NCBI GenBank assembly: GCA_963665195.1
Contig: OY762070.1
Location: 5,208,001 to 5,272,000, forward strand
Length of the DNA: 64,000 nt
DNA from: VXYL01 sp963665195
GTDB taxonomy: Bacteria > Pseudomonadota > Gammaproteobacteria > Pseudomonadales > Azotimanducaceae
Reading direction: 5' to 3'
Below, one piece after another: positions 56,187-64,000 of the stretch. The notes below the pieces were generated by a model that saw nothing but the letters and a program-made list of their open reading frames with translations, was not told the DNA's origin and made no database searches. The translations under genes and the position numbers were made by a program. Positions within the stretch are counted from its first letter, which is position 1, and the number at the start of each line of letters is the position of its first letter.

Positions 56187-57437
56187 TTGACCCCGCTCGC
56201 GGTCTCGGCGCAGACCGTCCGGCGGTTCATCCTCGGTTGCCAAGGACTCTGGCCGGGACGGCGGTGGACGGGCCGGCCCGGTGTGCGCAGGGCTCTGCAC
56301 CAGTCGGGCCTGGTCCAGATCGACCCGTTGAATGTGGTGGGCCGGAGCCATGATCTGGCGCTGTACGCCCGCGTATGGGATTACCGCCCTGAGCATCTCG
56401 ACCAGCTCCTGTACGCGAGCCGCGAGTTCTTCGACTACGGTGGGACGCTGTACGTCCTGCCCATGGGCGAGCTTCCGTACTGGCGCGTCCACATGGCGCG
56501 CCGTGCGGCCGAGGCGAAGTCGCTCGCGTTCGCGGCAGAGCATAGGCAGCTTCTGGACGCGCTCCGGAAGGACGTCTCGTCGCGGCCGGTGGCGAGCCGG
56601 GACTATGCCGGCCGAGGGGCGTCGGGGACGTTCCGCTCGGGCAAGGATACGGCCCGCGCCCTCCGGCATCTGTGGTTGACCGGTGAGTTGATGACACACG
56701 GGCGCCGGGGATTCGAGCGGCTCTATGCCTTGCGTCGAGACATCGCACCGGCCGGCGTGCAGCACGCTGCGTCGGCAAGCGATGCCGACGATTTCTTCGC
56801 CCGCAAGGCGCTCGCGCTGCTCGGCCTGGCTACAGCCCGGGATTGGGCACATCGGTTCCGGCACCTCGCCCGCCGCCGTGCGGATCCTAAACGGGAGAGT
56901 CGCAGACTGGCCGAGCTCCTCAGCTCAGGCGCAGCGGCACGAGCGCAGATCGGCGATGGGCCCCCGCACTACCTGCTCCGGAGGCGGGCAACGCAGCTCG
57001 AAGCCGTGCAGAACGGATCAGTACCTCGAGCCTGGCGCTACGCACGGGCAGACACGCTGACCGAGGCCACGTTCCTGCCGCCGCTGGAGTTCGTCACGGC
57101 GCGCGGTCGGGCCGCGCAATGGTTCGAGTTCGACTACATCTGGGAGGCGTACAAGCCCGCCGCCAAACGGCGATGGGGCTACTACGTAATGCCCATCCTG
57201 CATGGCGATCGGCTCGTCGGGCGGGCGGATCTGAGGGTTGATCGGACTGCGCGCACGTTGGTCGTCCCCCATCTGTGGCTGGAGCGCTCCGCTGACGCGC
57301 GAGACGCTGATCTCGTGCGAGCAATCGGCCGCGGACTGTACCGGTTGGCGAAATGGGCCGGTGGAGATTCCGTACACATCGACGCCACATCGCCGGCCCG
57401 GCTCAGGGTGCCTCTCGCCTCATCAGTCCTCGAGTAA
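56187..57437 (+). CDS. YcaQ/AlkX-type DNA glycosylase homologue (winged-helix HTH_42 family)
   Basis: 416 residues from a TTG at 56187 with GGGAGAG upstream. The N-terminal ARRFILGC-like start (VSAQTVRRFILGCQGLW) leads to LHQSGLVQIDPLNVVGRSHDLALYARVWDY, with the catalytic QxD-type triad Q44-I-D46. The QxQ form belongs to AlkZ and the QxD form to E. coli YcaQ (AlkX), which unhooks interstrand crosslinks and removes N7-alkylguanine. RGASGTFRSGKDTARALRHLW is a winged-helix segment, and FEFDYIWEAYKPAAKRRWGYY with RADLRVDR is the conserved C-terminal domain. A fragment of its 5' end lies at 50738-50793. Confidence 0.87.
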   Translation: MTPLAVSAQTVRRFILGCQGLWPGRRWTGRPGVRRALHQSGLVQIDPLNVVGRSHDLALYARVWDYRPEHLDQLLYASREFFDYGGTLYVLPMGELPYWRVHMARRAAEAKSLAFAAEHRQLLDALRKDVSSRPVASRDYAGRGASGTFRSGKDTARALRHLWLTGELMTHGRRGFERLYALRRDIAPAGVQHAASASDADDFFARKALALLGLATARDWAHRFRHLARRRADPKRESRRLAELLSSGAAARAQIGDGPPHYLLRRRATQLEAVQNGSVPRAWRYARADTLTEATFLPPLEFVTARGRAAQWFEFDYIWEAYKPAAKRRWGYYVMPILHGDRLVGRADLRVDRTARTLVVPHLWLERSADARDADLVRAIGRGLYRLAKWAGGDSVHIDATSPARLRVPLASSVLE

Positions 57438-57636
57438 CCGACTGATTCGGGTGAGGATCTTCGGTAGCCGGCCGTACATGACTCCGGCAGGGCGTACGAC
57501 AGTTCTCTGGTAACGCGCTGTCCATGACTCCGGCTCGGGCGGGGAGATTCGTGGTAGCCCGGCAGGCTGCAGGTGTGAGCTGTTCCAAGCGCGACAGCGC
57601 GGTATGCACCGTGGGCTGCTACGCTCTCGTACGGCG

Positions 57637-58899
57637 CTACTTCAGCCGATACCGGATCGGCAGGCTCTTCAGGCCGCCGACGAAGCTGGTCTCCTTGAAG
57701 CGGGGCTCTCCGGCCAGTTCGACATGCTCCACCCGGCGCAGGAACTCCTTGTAGAAGGCGGCCATCTCCATGCGCGCCAGGTGCTGGCCTAGGCAGACGT
57801 GGGCGCCGTAGCCGAACGCGACGTGCTTGCCGTCGGTGCGGTCCACGCGGAAGCGATGCGGCTCGTCGAAGACCGCTTCGTCGCGGTTGGCCGACGGATA
57901 CCAGAGCACGCACGACTCGCCGGCGGCGATCCGCGTGCCGCCCACTTGGCGATCCGCCGTCGCTGTGCGCGCGAATTGGCGCACCGGGGAGACCATGCGG
58001 ATGATCTCGTCGATGGCCGTTGGCATGAGGCGTTCCGGGTCTTGGCGGAGCTTCGCCATCTCGTCCGGGTTCTGCAAGAGGGCCAGCAGCCCGCCGGCGG
58101 TGGAGGCGCTGGTGGTGTCGTGGCCGGCGGTGGCGATCAGGATGTAGTAGCCGTTGGTCTCGTGCGGCGGCAGTTCCTTGCCGTCGATCTTGGCGTTGGC
58201 GATGACGCTCGCGATGTCGTCGCTCGGATTGGCGCGACGCTGCCGGGTGAGATCCTCGAAGTAGGCGTCGAAGTCCGCTACCACGTCCAGTATCGCGGTG
58301 TCCTCGAAGGAGCGCTGGATGTCTGGGTCCGAGCCGCCGAAGAGCTCCTGGGTGAGCTTCAGCATGAGCGGCTCGTCCTCCTCGGGGATGCCGAGAATGG
58401 ACATGATGACCCTGAGCGGATACCAGATGGCCACCTCCTTGACGAAGTCGCACTCGCCGTCGAGACCCGCCAAGCGGTCCACGTAGAGCCGCGCCAGCTC
58501 GTCGATGCGCCCTTGGAGTCGGCGCAGGTTGGAGCCTAGGAACCAGGCCTGGGCGATGCCGCGGTAGGCGCTGTGGTCCGGATCGTCCATCTGCACGAGC
58601 GAGCGCACCAGATGGCGGCGGCCGGTGAGGTGCTCGACCATCGCCTGCATCATCTTCGGACCCAGGATGGGGCGCGGGTCGTTGATGAACCCTCGCTTGT
58701 CCCCTTCGATGGCCATGACGTCCGCGTGGCGAGCGATGGACCAGAACGGCTCGAAGCCGTCCGGTGCCATCCGGCGGATGGGATCGTTGGCGCGCAGCCA
58801 AGCGAACTGGGCGTGCAGCCACGCTTCGTCCGCCCACAGGCGCGGCGTCACCATGGCCTGGTCGAGTTCCGGCGACGCCGTGAAGATCTCCGCGCCCAT
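57637..58899 (-). CDS. Cytochrome P450
   Basis: 420 residues, soluble bacterial P450 length. The I-helix oxygen motif is ATAGHDTTSA, the ExxR is in AIDEIIRMVSPV, and the heme loop is FGYGAHVCLGQHLARME with the axial Cys near residue 367. HSAYRGIAQAWF is the C-helix region. The layout resembles CYP families acting on steroids, terpenes or aromatic acids. The gene lies 22 bases after an enoyl-CoA hydratase-family gene on the same strand, so both probably serve one degradative route. No ferredoxin or reductase is nearby. Confidence 0.94.
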   Translation of the reverse strand: MGAEIFTASPELDQAMVTPRLWADEAWLHAQFAWLRANDPIRRMAPDGFEPFWSIARHADVMAIEGDKRGFINDPRPILGPKMMQAMVEHLTGRRHLVRSLVQMDDPDHSAYRGIAQAWFLGSNLRRLQGRIDELARLYVDRLAGLDGECDFVKEVAIWYPLRVIMSILGIPEEDEPLMLKLTQELFGGSDPDIQRSFEDTAILDVVADFDAYFEDLTRQRRANPSDDIASVIANAKIDGKELPPHETNGYYILIATAGHDTTSASTAGGLLALLQNPDEMAKLRQDPERLMPTAIDEIIRMVSPVRQFARTATADRQVGGTRIAAGESCVLWYPSANRDEAVFDEPHRFRVDRTDGKHVAFGYGAHVCLGQHLARMEMAAFYKEFLRRVEHVELAGEPRFKETSFVGGLKSLPIRYRLK

Positions 58900-58921
58900 C
58901 CGGCCGTTCTCCGTCGCGGCG

Positions 58922-59857
58922 CTAGCGGCTGTAGTCGGCGTCGCCGGCCTTGCCGCCCTCGCCCTCGCTGCCCGCCAGCGCCCGGTTCTTGGGCGCCGAG
59001 GCGTAGGCGCCGCGGAAGTCCTCGAACGGGCCGTCGCGCCATTCCAGCGCCGCCTTCAGGCCGAACTCGCGCACCCGGCGGCCGAACTCGCTCGCAGCAG
59101 GGCGGTGCTTGGACATGGCTTCCACGTCGGTGCCGGACATGAGGCCGGTGCGGATGCCCATGATCTCGTACTGCCGGTTGACGGCGCGCTTGTTGTAGTT
59201 GAGCTGGTCGTTGTCGATGTGCCCCAAGCGCCTTGCGAACTTCACCGTGAACTCTTCGAGTTCGTCCTTCGGCTTGGCGTAGGTGGCCCAGCCGAAGTCC
59301 GTCATCTCCTGGCCGCTGAACCAGTCGCCGGTGTAGGCGAAGGCCCGCGCCTTGCCGGGCGGCAGGAACCACGGCGCCCACATCATGTCCATGGTGCCCA
59401 TGGCGCGCACCGGCGGATAGCCGACGCGGGCGTCGTCGGCGATCATGCGCAGGTCGCACATGGAGGACAGCTCCGTGGCGCCGGCCAGGCACCAGCCGTG
59501 GATCTGCGCGATGACGGGCTTGGCCAGTTCCCAGATCTGCCAATGGCCCATGAGGGCGTGGCGGGACCAGTCGTAGTGCTGCGGATGCGTGGTGCCGACA
59601 TCGGGCATCTTCGAGCGCTGGCTCACGTAGTCGCTCTGTTCGTCCGCGTTGGGCGCCAGGTCGTAGCCGGCGGAGAACGCCCGCCCGGCGCCCTTCAAGA
59701 TGATGACGCCGATGGCGGGGTCGGCCTCCGCCTCCTTCATGGCATCGTAGACCTCGCCGCGCAGGGCGTGGCTCAGGGCGTTGAGCTTCTCCGGGCGATT
59801 GAGGGTGATGAAGGCGAGCCGATCATCGGTCTCGTAGATGATGTTGTTGTAGGTCAT
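58922..59857 (-). CDS. Enoyl-CoA hydratase/isomerase (crotonase) family protein
   Basis: 311 residues, longer than the usual 260. The crotonase core is clear: FITLNRPEKLNALSHALR, GVIILKGAGRAFSAGYDLAP with the first oxyanion-hole segment, AKPVIAQIHGWCLAGATELSSMCDLRMIADDARVGYP with the second. The usual catalytic Glu pair is not obvious: the AG-A-TELSSM segment keeps Glu, while a later Gly-Thr-Met-Asp stretch replaces the second. The C-terminal 60 residues (about 250-311) are an extension rich in Arg and Gly. Together with the adjacent P450 it suggests side-chain degradation of a CoA-activated substrate. Confidence 0.87.
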   Translation of the reverse strand: MTYNNIIYETDDRLAFITLNRPEKLNALSHALRGEVYDAMKEAEADPAIGVIILKGAGRAFSAGYDLAPNADEQSDYVSQRSKMPDVGTTHPQHYDWSRHALMGHWQIWELAKPVIAQIHGWCLAGATELSSMCDLRMIADDARVGYPPVRAMGTMDMMWAPWFLPPGKARAFAYTGDWFSGQEMTDFGWATYAKPKDELEEFTVKFARRLGHIDNDQLNYNKRAVNRQYEIMGIRTGLMSGTDVEAMSKHRPAASEFGRRVREFGLKAALEWRDGPFEDFRGAYASAPKNRALAGSEGEGGKAGDADYSR

Positions 59858-59915
59858 GGGGACTCCCTGGGGCCGGTGGCCGATGCCCGCATCATAACGC
59901 GCACACGCCGTGGCC

Positions 59916-59921
59916 TATAAT
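59916..59921 (+). promoter_or_regulatory. Consensus -10 box of the carboxylesterase-TonB receptor operon
   Basis: A perfect TATAAT lies 27 bases before the ATG at 59949, followed by CGCCCGC. The -35 position is not a good match. The box favours the ATG at 59949 over the upstream GTG at 59910, which lies before it. Confidence 0.5.
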
Positions 59922-59948
59922 CGCCCGCTTTTGCGGACGGGGCTGCGG

Positions 59949-61436
59949 ATGGCGCGGGAGCGACCCTTTGCCGAGACCAGCTACGGGCGCCTGCGCGGCA
60001 CCGGCGGCGACGGCGTTGCCGTATTCCGCGGCATTCCGTTCGCCGAGCCGCCGGTGGGCGAGCGCCGCTGGCGCAAGCCCGAGTACCCGGCGCCTTGGGC
60101 CGGCGTGCGCGACGCCGTGGATTTCGGGCCCTGCGCGGTGCAGTCCACCATTCCCGGCGATGTCGGGGAGTTGATCGGCATCCACACGGGCGAGACCAGC
60201 GAAGACTGCCTCTACCTCAACGTCTGGACGCCGGCTGCGGATGGCGGCAAGCGCCCGGTCATGGTTTGGATCCATGGCGGCGGCAATACCGTAGGCGCGG
60301 GCTCGCAGCCGCGCGTCAACGGCGAGCACCTGGCCCGAATCGGCGATGTCGTGGTGGTGACGGTCAACTATCGGCTCGGCGCCCTCGGCTTCCTCTATGC
60401 GCCCGAGATCGGCGCCGAAGGCAATCAGGCGCTGTTCGATCAGATCCTCGCGCTGCGCTGGGTGCGCCAGGAGATCGCCGCGTTCGGCGGCGACCCGAAC
60501 AACGTCACGGTATTCGGCCAGTCGGCGGGCGGCTTCGACATCGCCTCGCTGATGGCGATGCCGGCGGCGCTCGGCTGCTTCGACAAGGCGGTGCCGATGA
60601 GCGGCTCGCTGACCTCGGCAGTGCCTGCGGACGCGGCTGCCCGCACCAGCGCGGCCATGGCGGATGCCTTGGGTGGCATGGAGCGGCTTCGCGATGCGGC
60701 GGCCGAGACCATTCTCGATTTGCAGGGCAAGACGCCCGGCGCGCGCTGGGCGCCGACTCAGGAGGGCGTTGCGATCGCAGAAGACGGCGCAGCGGCGCTC
60801 GCCCGCGGCGACACCACGCGGGGGATGCCGCTGCTGATCGGCCACACCAGGGACGAATCGACGCTCTTCACGATGTTCAACCCGCGCCTCGCGGAGCTTG
60901 ATCGGCAGGGCCTTGTCGAACTGGCGAGGGACCCGTTCGGCGACCGGGCCAGCGATGCGGTGGCCTGCTTCGAGACTGAACGGCGGGCCGCAGGGCTGGC
61001 CGTCGCGCCGCGCGACATTTGGGCGGCCATCGGCACGGATCGCATGTTCCGCATCCCGGCCATCCGCACCGCCGAATGCCATCTGGCGCATACCTCCGAT
61101 GTGTGGTTCTACCGCTTCGACCGCGAGTCGCCGGCGCGGGATGGCGTACTCGGCGCCTGCCACTCCCTCGACATTCCGTTCGTCTGGGGCACCCACGCGC
61201 TGTCGGCGATGCAGCGCTTCTGCGGCACGGGCGGGGACGTGGCGGAGCTGTCGAAACGGGTGATGGCCGCCTATCTGAACTTCGCCCGGCACGGCGACCC
61301 CAATGCGGACGGACTGCCGGAGTGGCCGAGGTACGACGCCTCGCGCCGGGCGACGATGCTCGTCGATGACGAGCCCCGGGTGGCCGAGGCGCCGCTCGAC
61401 GGCATCCGCAGGGCGTGGGCGGAGCTGGCCGCATGA
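59949..61436 (+). CDS. Carboxylesterase type B family protein
   Basis: 495 residues from the ATG at 59949. Family marks are VAVFRGIPFAEPPVGERRWR at the N-terminus, EDCLYLNVWTP, the oxyanion hole MVWIHGGGNTVGAG, and the nucleophile Ser192 in VFGQSAGGFD. The acid is likely Glu in HTRDESTLF and the base His is in ACHSLDIPFVWG (near residue 404). No signal peptide is visible, so it is probably cytoplasmic. Its stop overlaps the start of a TonB-dependent receptor gene (ATGA), which suggests the ester is taken up through that receptor. It diverges from the hydratase-P450 pair. Confidence 0.92.
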   Translation: MARERPFAETSYGRLRGTGGDGVAVFRGIPFAEPPVGERRWRKPEYPAPWAGVRDAVDFGPCAVQSTIPGDVGELIGIHTGETSEDCLYLNVWTPAADGGKRPVMVWIHGGGNTVGAGSQPRVNGEHLARIGDVVVVTVNYRLGALGFLYAPEIGAEGNQALFDQILALRWVRQEIAAFGGDPNNVTVFGQSAGGFDIASLMAMPAALGCFDKAVPMSGSLTSAVPADAAARTSAAMADALGGMERLRDAAAETILDLQGKTPGARWAPTQEGVAIAEDGAAALARGDTTRGMPLLIGHTRDESTLFTMFNPRLAELDRQGLVELARDPFGDRASDAVACFETERRAAGLAVAPRDIWAAIGTDRMFRIPAIRTAECHLAHTSDVWFYRFDRESPARDGVLGACHSLDIPFVWGTHALSAMQRFCGTGGDVAELSKRVMAAYLNFARHGDPNADGLPEWPRYDASRRATMLVDDEPRVAEAPLDGIRRAWAELAA

Positions 61437-63475
61437 GGTCCGCCGCGGCGCTTGCCGCATTCGCAGTCGCCCCGCTTGCCTTTGGCGAAGAGGCCCAGCG
61501 CATCGAGGAGGTCGTGGTGCGCACCGAGGCGTCGGTCGCGGCGAGCCAGGGGGAGGCGGCGAGCGTGGCGGTGGTGGATGCGGATGCGGTTGAACTCGTC
61601 CGCGCCAACCATCCGAACGAGATCTTCGTGCGCGTGCCCGGCATCTGGATCGCCCGCGCTTCGGGCCAGGAGCATCTCACCGCGATTCGCTCCGGCGTGC
61701 TGGCAGGACCGGGCGCCTGCGGCGGCTTCCTGATCCTCGAAGACGGCATCCCGATCCGCCCGGCGGGCTTCTGCAACATCAACAACCTGTTCGAACTCAA
61801 CACGGAGCAGGCCGCCGCCATCGAAGTGGTGCGCGGCCCCGCGAGCGCCCTGTTCGGCGGCAACGCGCTGCACGGCGCCATCAATGCCGTGACGCCGACC
61901 GGCGCCGACGGCTGGCGGGCGAGCATCGAGGCCGGCCCCTACGAGTACGTCCAAGGCAGGCTTTCCGGCGGCGGCGAACGCTGGCACGTTGCGGCCGGGT
62001 CGACGTCGACCGGCGGCTATCGCGACGCCACCGGCCACGGCCAGCACAAAGTCGGCGCCGGTTTCGTCCGCGACTTAGGCGGCTGGGAGGCGACCACCAC
62101 GGCGGCGGCGACGCTGCTCAACCAGGAAACCGGCGGCTACGTGCGCGGCTTCGAGGCCTACGACTCGGCCCTGCGGCGCAGCAATCCGAACCCGGAGGCG
62201 TACCGCGACGCATGGTCGATGCGCGCGTCGAGCGCTTGGCGGCGCGACATCGGCGGGCGAACCGTCGCCATCACGCCCTACCTGCGCCGCTCGGACATGG
62301 CCTTCCTGCAGCATTTCCTGCCGGGACAGCCGCTGGAGAAGAACGCGCAGTCGAGCGGCGGCGCGCAGTGGCGCATCTCGGGGGGCGATGCTTGGCAGTG
62401 GACCGTGGGCGGCCTCGCGGAGACGTTCGCGGCGACGCTGTCGCAGCGCCAGGACGGCCCCACCGTCGGCTCCGCTTTCCTGGTGGCGACGCGGCCGCCG
62501 GGCACGCACTACGACTACCGCGTCTCCGGCTCGACGCTCGCCGCGTTCTTCGATGCCGGGCTGGACATGGGCCGGGACTTGCGCGTGGTCGCCAGCGGCC
62601 GCATCGAGCGCAGCGCCTACGAGTACGACAACCGGCATCTGGACGGCAACACCAAGGACGACGGCAGCGCTTGCGGCTTCGGCGGCTGCCTGTACACGCG
62701 CCCGGCTGATCGCGACGATGCCTTCGTCAACTTCGCGGGTCGCCTCGGCGTCGACTGGGCCCCTGCCGAGAATCGCCGCTTCTACGCCGTGGCGGGTCTC
62801 GGATTCCGGCCGCCGCAGACCACGGAGCTGTACCGTTTGCAGCGCGGCCAGGCGGTCGCGGACCTCGACAGCGAGACGCTGCGGTCCCTGGAAGCCGGCA
62901 TGCGTCTGGCTAGCGATGCTTTGCGGCTCGATGTCGCCGCGTACGCCGAAACGACGCGCCAGCTCATTTTCCGCGACGCCAGCGGCTACAACGTGGACGA
63001 CGGCCGCACCGAGTCCGCCGGCATTGAGGCGGACATCGCCCTGGACCTTGGCAGCGGCCACCGCGTCGACGCGGCGCTCAGCTACGCCCGGCATCGCTAC
63101 GCCTTCACCCGCGACGCGGCGCGCGGCGAGCGCATCGTCGACGGCAACGACGTGGACTCGGCGCCTGCCTTCCTCGGCAGCGCCCGTTGGCGCTGGCAGG
63201 GCGCCCGCCTGACCTCTGAGTTCGAGCTGGTCGGCGTCGGCGAACACTACATCGATGCCGCCAATGCGGCCCGCTACGAGGGCCATTCGCTGCTGCACTG
63301 GCGCGGCGCGTGGGATGCCTCCGCGAACGTCCGCATCTTCGCCCGGCTGGTGAACCTGCTCGACGCGGCCTACGCGGACCGCGCCGACTACGCCTTCGGC
63401 AGCTACCGCTACTTCCCGGGAATGCCTCGGCAGGCCTATCTGGGCGTGGAACTGCGCCAGTCGCCGAACGGCTAG
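61433..63475 (+). CDS. TonB-dependent outer-membrane receptor
   Basis: 680 residues from the ATG at 61433, overlapping the esterase stop. A signal peptide (RSAAALAAFAVAPLAFG) is followed by a TonB-box-like IEEVVVRTEA. The plug domain carries FVRVPGIWIARASGQ, LILEDGIPIRPAGF and EVVRGPASALFGGNALHGAINAVT. The rest is a 22-strand barrel ending in AYLGVELRQSPNG, with an extended PEAYRDAWSM loop region and a cysteine-containing loop (SACGFGGCLY). Coupling to a carboxylesterase suggests import of an ester compound rather than a siderophore, although ferric-siderophore esterases cannot be excluded. Confidence 0.95.
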   Translation: MRSAAALAAFAVAPLAFGEEAQRIEEVVVRTEASVAASQGEAASVAVVDADAVELVRANHPNEIFVRVPGIWIARASGQEHLTAIRSGVLAGPGACGGFLILEDGIPIRPAGFCNINNLFELNTEQAAAIEVVRGPASALFGGNALHGAINAVTPTGADGWRASIEAGPYEYVQGRLSGGGERWHVAAGSTSTGGYRDATGHGQHKVGAGFVRDLGGWEATTTAAATLLNQETGGYVRGFEAYDSALRRSNPNPEAYRDAWSMRASSAWRRDIGGRTVAITPYLRRSDMAFLQHFLPGQPLEKNAQSSGGAQWRISGGDAWQWTVGGLAETFAATLSQRQDGPTVGSAFLVATRPPGTHYDYRVSGSTLAAFFDAGLDMGRDLRVVASGRIERSAYEYDNRHLDGNTKDDGSACGFGGCLYTRPADRDDAFVNFAGRLGVDWAPAENRRFYAVAGLGFRPPQTTELYRLQRGQAVADLDSETLRSLEAGMRLASDALRLDVAAYAETTRQLIFRDASGYNVDDGRTESAGIEADIALDLGSGHRVDAALSYARHRYAFTRDAARGERIVDGNDVDSAPAFLGSARWRWQGARLTSEFELVGVGEHYIDAANAARYEGHSLLHWRGAWDASANVRIFARLVNLLDAAYADRADYAFGSYRYFPGMPRQAYLGVELRQSPNG

Positions 63476-63498
63476 CCGGTGCCGCGCTCTCAAGGCAG

Positions 63499-64000
63499 CT
63501 AGCCGTGCAGGACCGCAAGCACGTCCGCTGCGTCGAGCGTGGGAGCGCTCGGCGTCGTGGCCGCCGGTTCGCGCACCGGCACGAACCAAGCGGGGATGAT
63601 CTCGCACTGCTTGGCACCCGGCAGCAAGTCGGCGCCTCGATCCAGAAGGCTCAGCCCGTCCATCCTGGCCGCAGACCGCTTCGCTTCTCCAACCAAGAGC
63701 CGCTGCCCGTCAACCGAGCGCGCCACCAGATCGAACTCGGGGCCGCTGCCGCGCCAGTAGCGCTGCGCGGGCAGCCACGGTCCATGCTGCGCGAGCGCGT
63801 TGTCGCCGCGATGCAGGAGCGGCACGGCCTTGCGGCACAGTTCCTCCCACGCTTCGCCCTCGAGCTGGGGCTGCTGGCCGCGCCAATGCGCCACGCGGGT
63901 CTCCATTGGCGCCTCGGCCAGCATCGCTCGATGCGGCGCCACCACGCGGAACCACAGGCGCAGGAACGGGTCGTCGATGCGGTAGAGGCTCCGCTTCCCC
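63499..64000 (-). CDS. ATPase with DUF234-type C-terminal domain, C-terminal part only
   Basis: The frame runs from the window edge to a stop at 63499. It reads SLYRIDDPFLRLWFRVVAPH (the YxIxDPFxRFWFRF motif of DUF234 at the end of archaeal-type AAA ATPases). WEELCRKAVPLL and YWRGSGPEFDLVARSVDGQRLLVGEAKRS follow, with a PD-(D/E)xK-like D and ExK. The ATPase domain lies outside the window. The family is poorly characterised. It converges with the TonB receptor gene. Confidence 0.8.
   Translation of the reverse strand, partial: GKRSLYRIDDPFLRLWFRVVAPHRAMLAEAPMETRVAHWRGQQPQLEGEAWEELCRKAVPLLHRGDNALAQHGPWLPAQRYWRGSGPEFDLVARSVDGQRLLVGEAKRSAARMDGLSLLDRGADLLPGAKQCEIIPAWFVPVREPAATTPSAPTLDAADVLAVLHG

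Overview
The window looks like chromosome of a high-GC gammaproteobacterium, probably uncultivated and marine or host-associated. The best evidence is the housekeeping block on the minus strand: ffh, rpsP-rimM-trmD-rplS, xerD-dsbC-hom. This is the gene order known from Pseudomonas and relatives. Here a phytanoyl-CoA dioxygenase family gene sits between ffh and rpsP, and thrC is not next to hom. The lifestyle is inferred from uptake and modification genes: a BCCT transporter, a TRAP system, a GPH/MelB-type MFS carrier, a TonB receptor, a P450 and an orphan sarcosine oxidase beta subunit.

Layout. 1-7.7 kb: edge of a ChaC-like gene, BCCT transporter, orphan DNA methyltransferase, MBL-fold hydrolase, a frameshifted AAA ATPase, SoxB and an enolase-superfamily enzyme. 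7.7-14.3 kb: a TMTC-like membrane TPR protein and its GT2-GtrA partner, a frameshifted MacB/FtsX-type permease and a NERD protein. 14.5-22.1 kb: the housekeeping block. 22.2-27.6 kb: a tightly coupled operon of a cyclase-family hydrolase, TRAP DctP-DctQ-DctM and an MFS carrier. 27.6-28.7 kb: an IS630 remnant. 28.7-47.7 kb: one gene of 6333 codons. It encodes a giant surface protein with an export signal, two divergent repeats, an Fn3 domain, 46 tandem repeats of about 111 residues, a putative Ig (He_PIG-like) domain, an outer-membrane beta-barrel, a proline-rich linker and a C-terminal SPOR-like domain. 47.8-53.1 kb: a graveyard of shuffled fragments containing two broken copies of the MFS gene, three incomplete copies of an Rpn-family recombination-promoting nuclease, one stray repeat of the giant protein and a piece of the downstream YcaQ-like gene. 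53.1-57.4 kb: a HipBA-type toxin-antitoxin pair, a DUF4143 AAA ATPase and a YcaQ/AlkX-type DNA glycosylase homologue. 57.6-64 kb: P450 and enoyl-CoA hydratase genes facing a carboxylesterase-TonB receptor pair, then the C-terminal part of a DUF234-type ATPase.

The two most notable things are the giant barrel protein with a SPOR-like domain, which could tie an outer-membrane exporter or adhesin to septal peptidoglycan, and the fragment mosaic beside it. The fragments come from genes on both sides and are joined at short homologies, next to several copies of a nuclease family known to promote RecA-independent recombination. Several genes carry single frameshifts. From one sequence I cannot separate real decay from assembly error.
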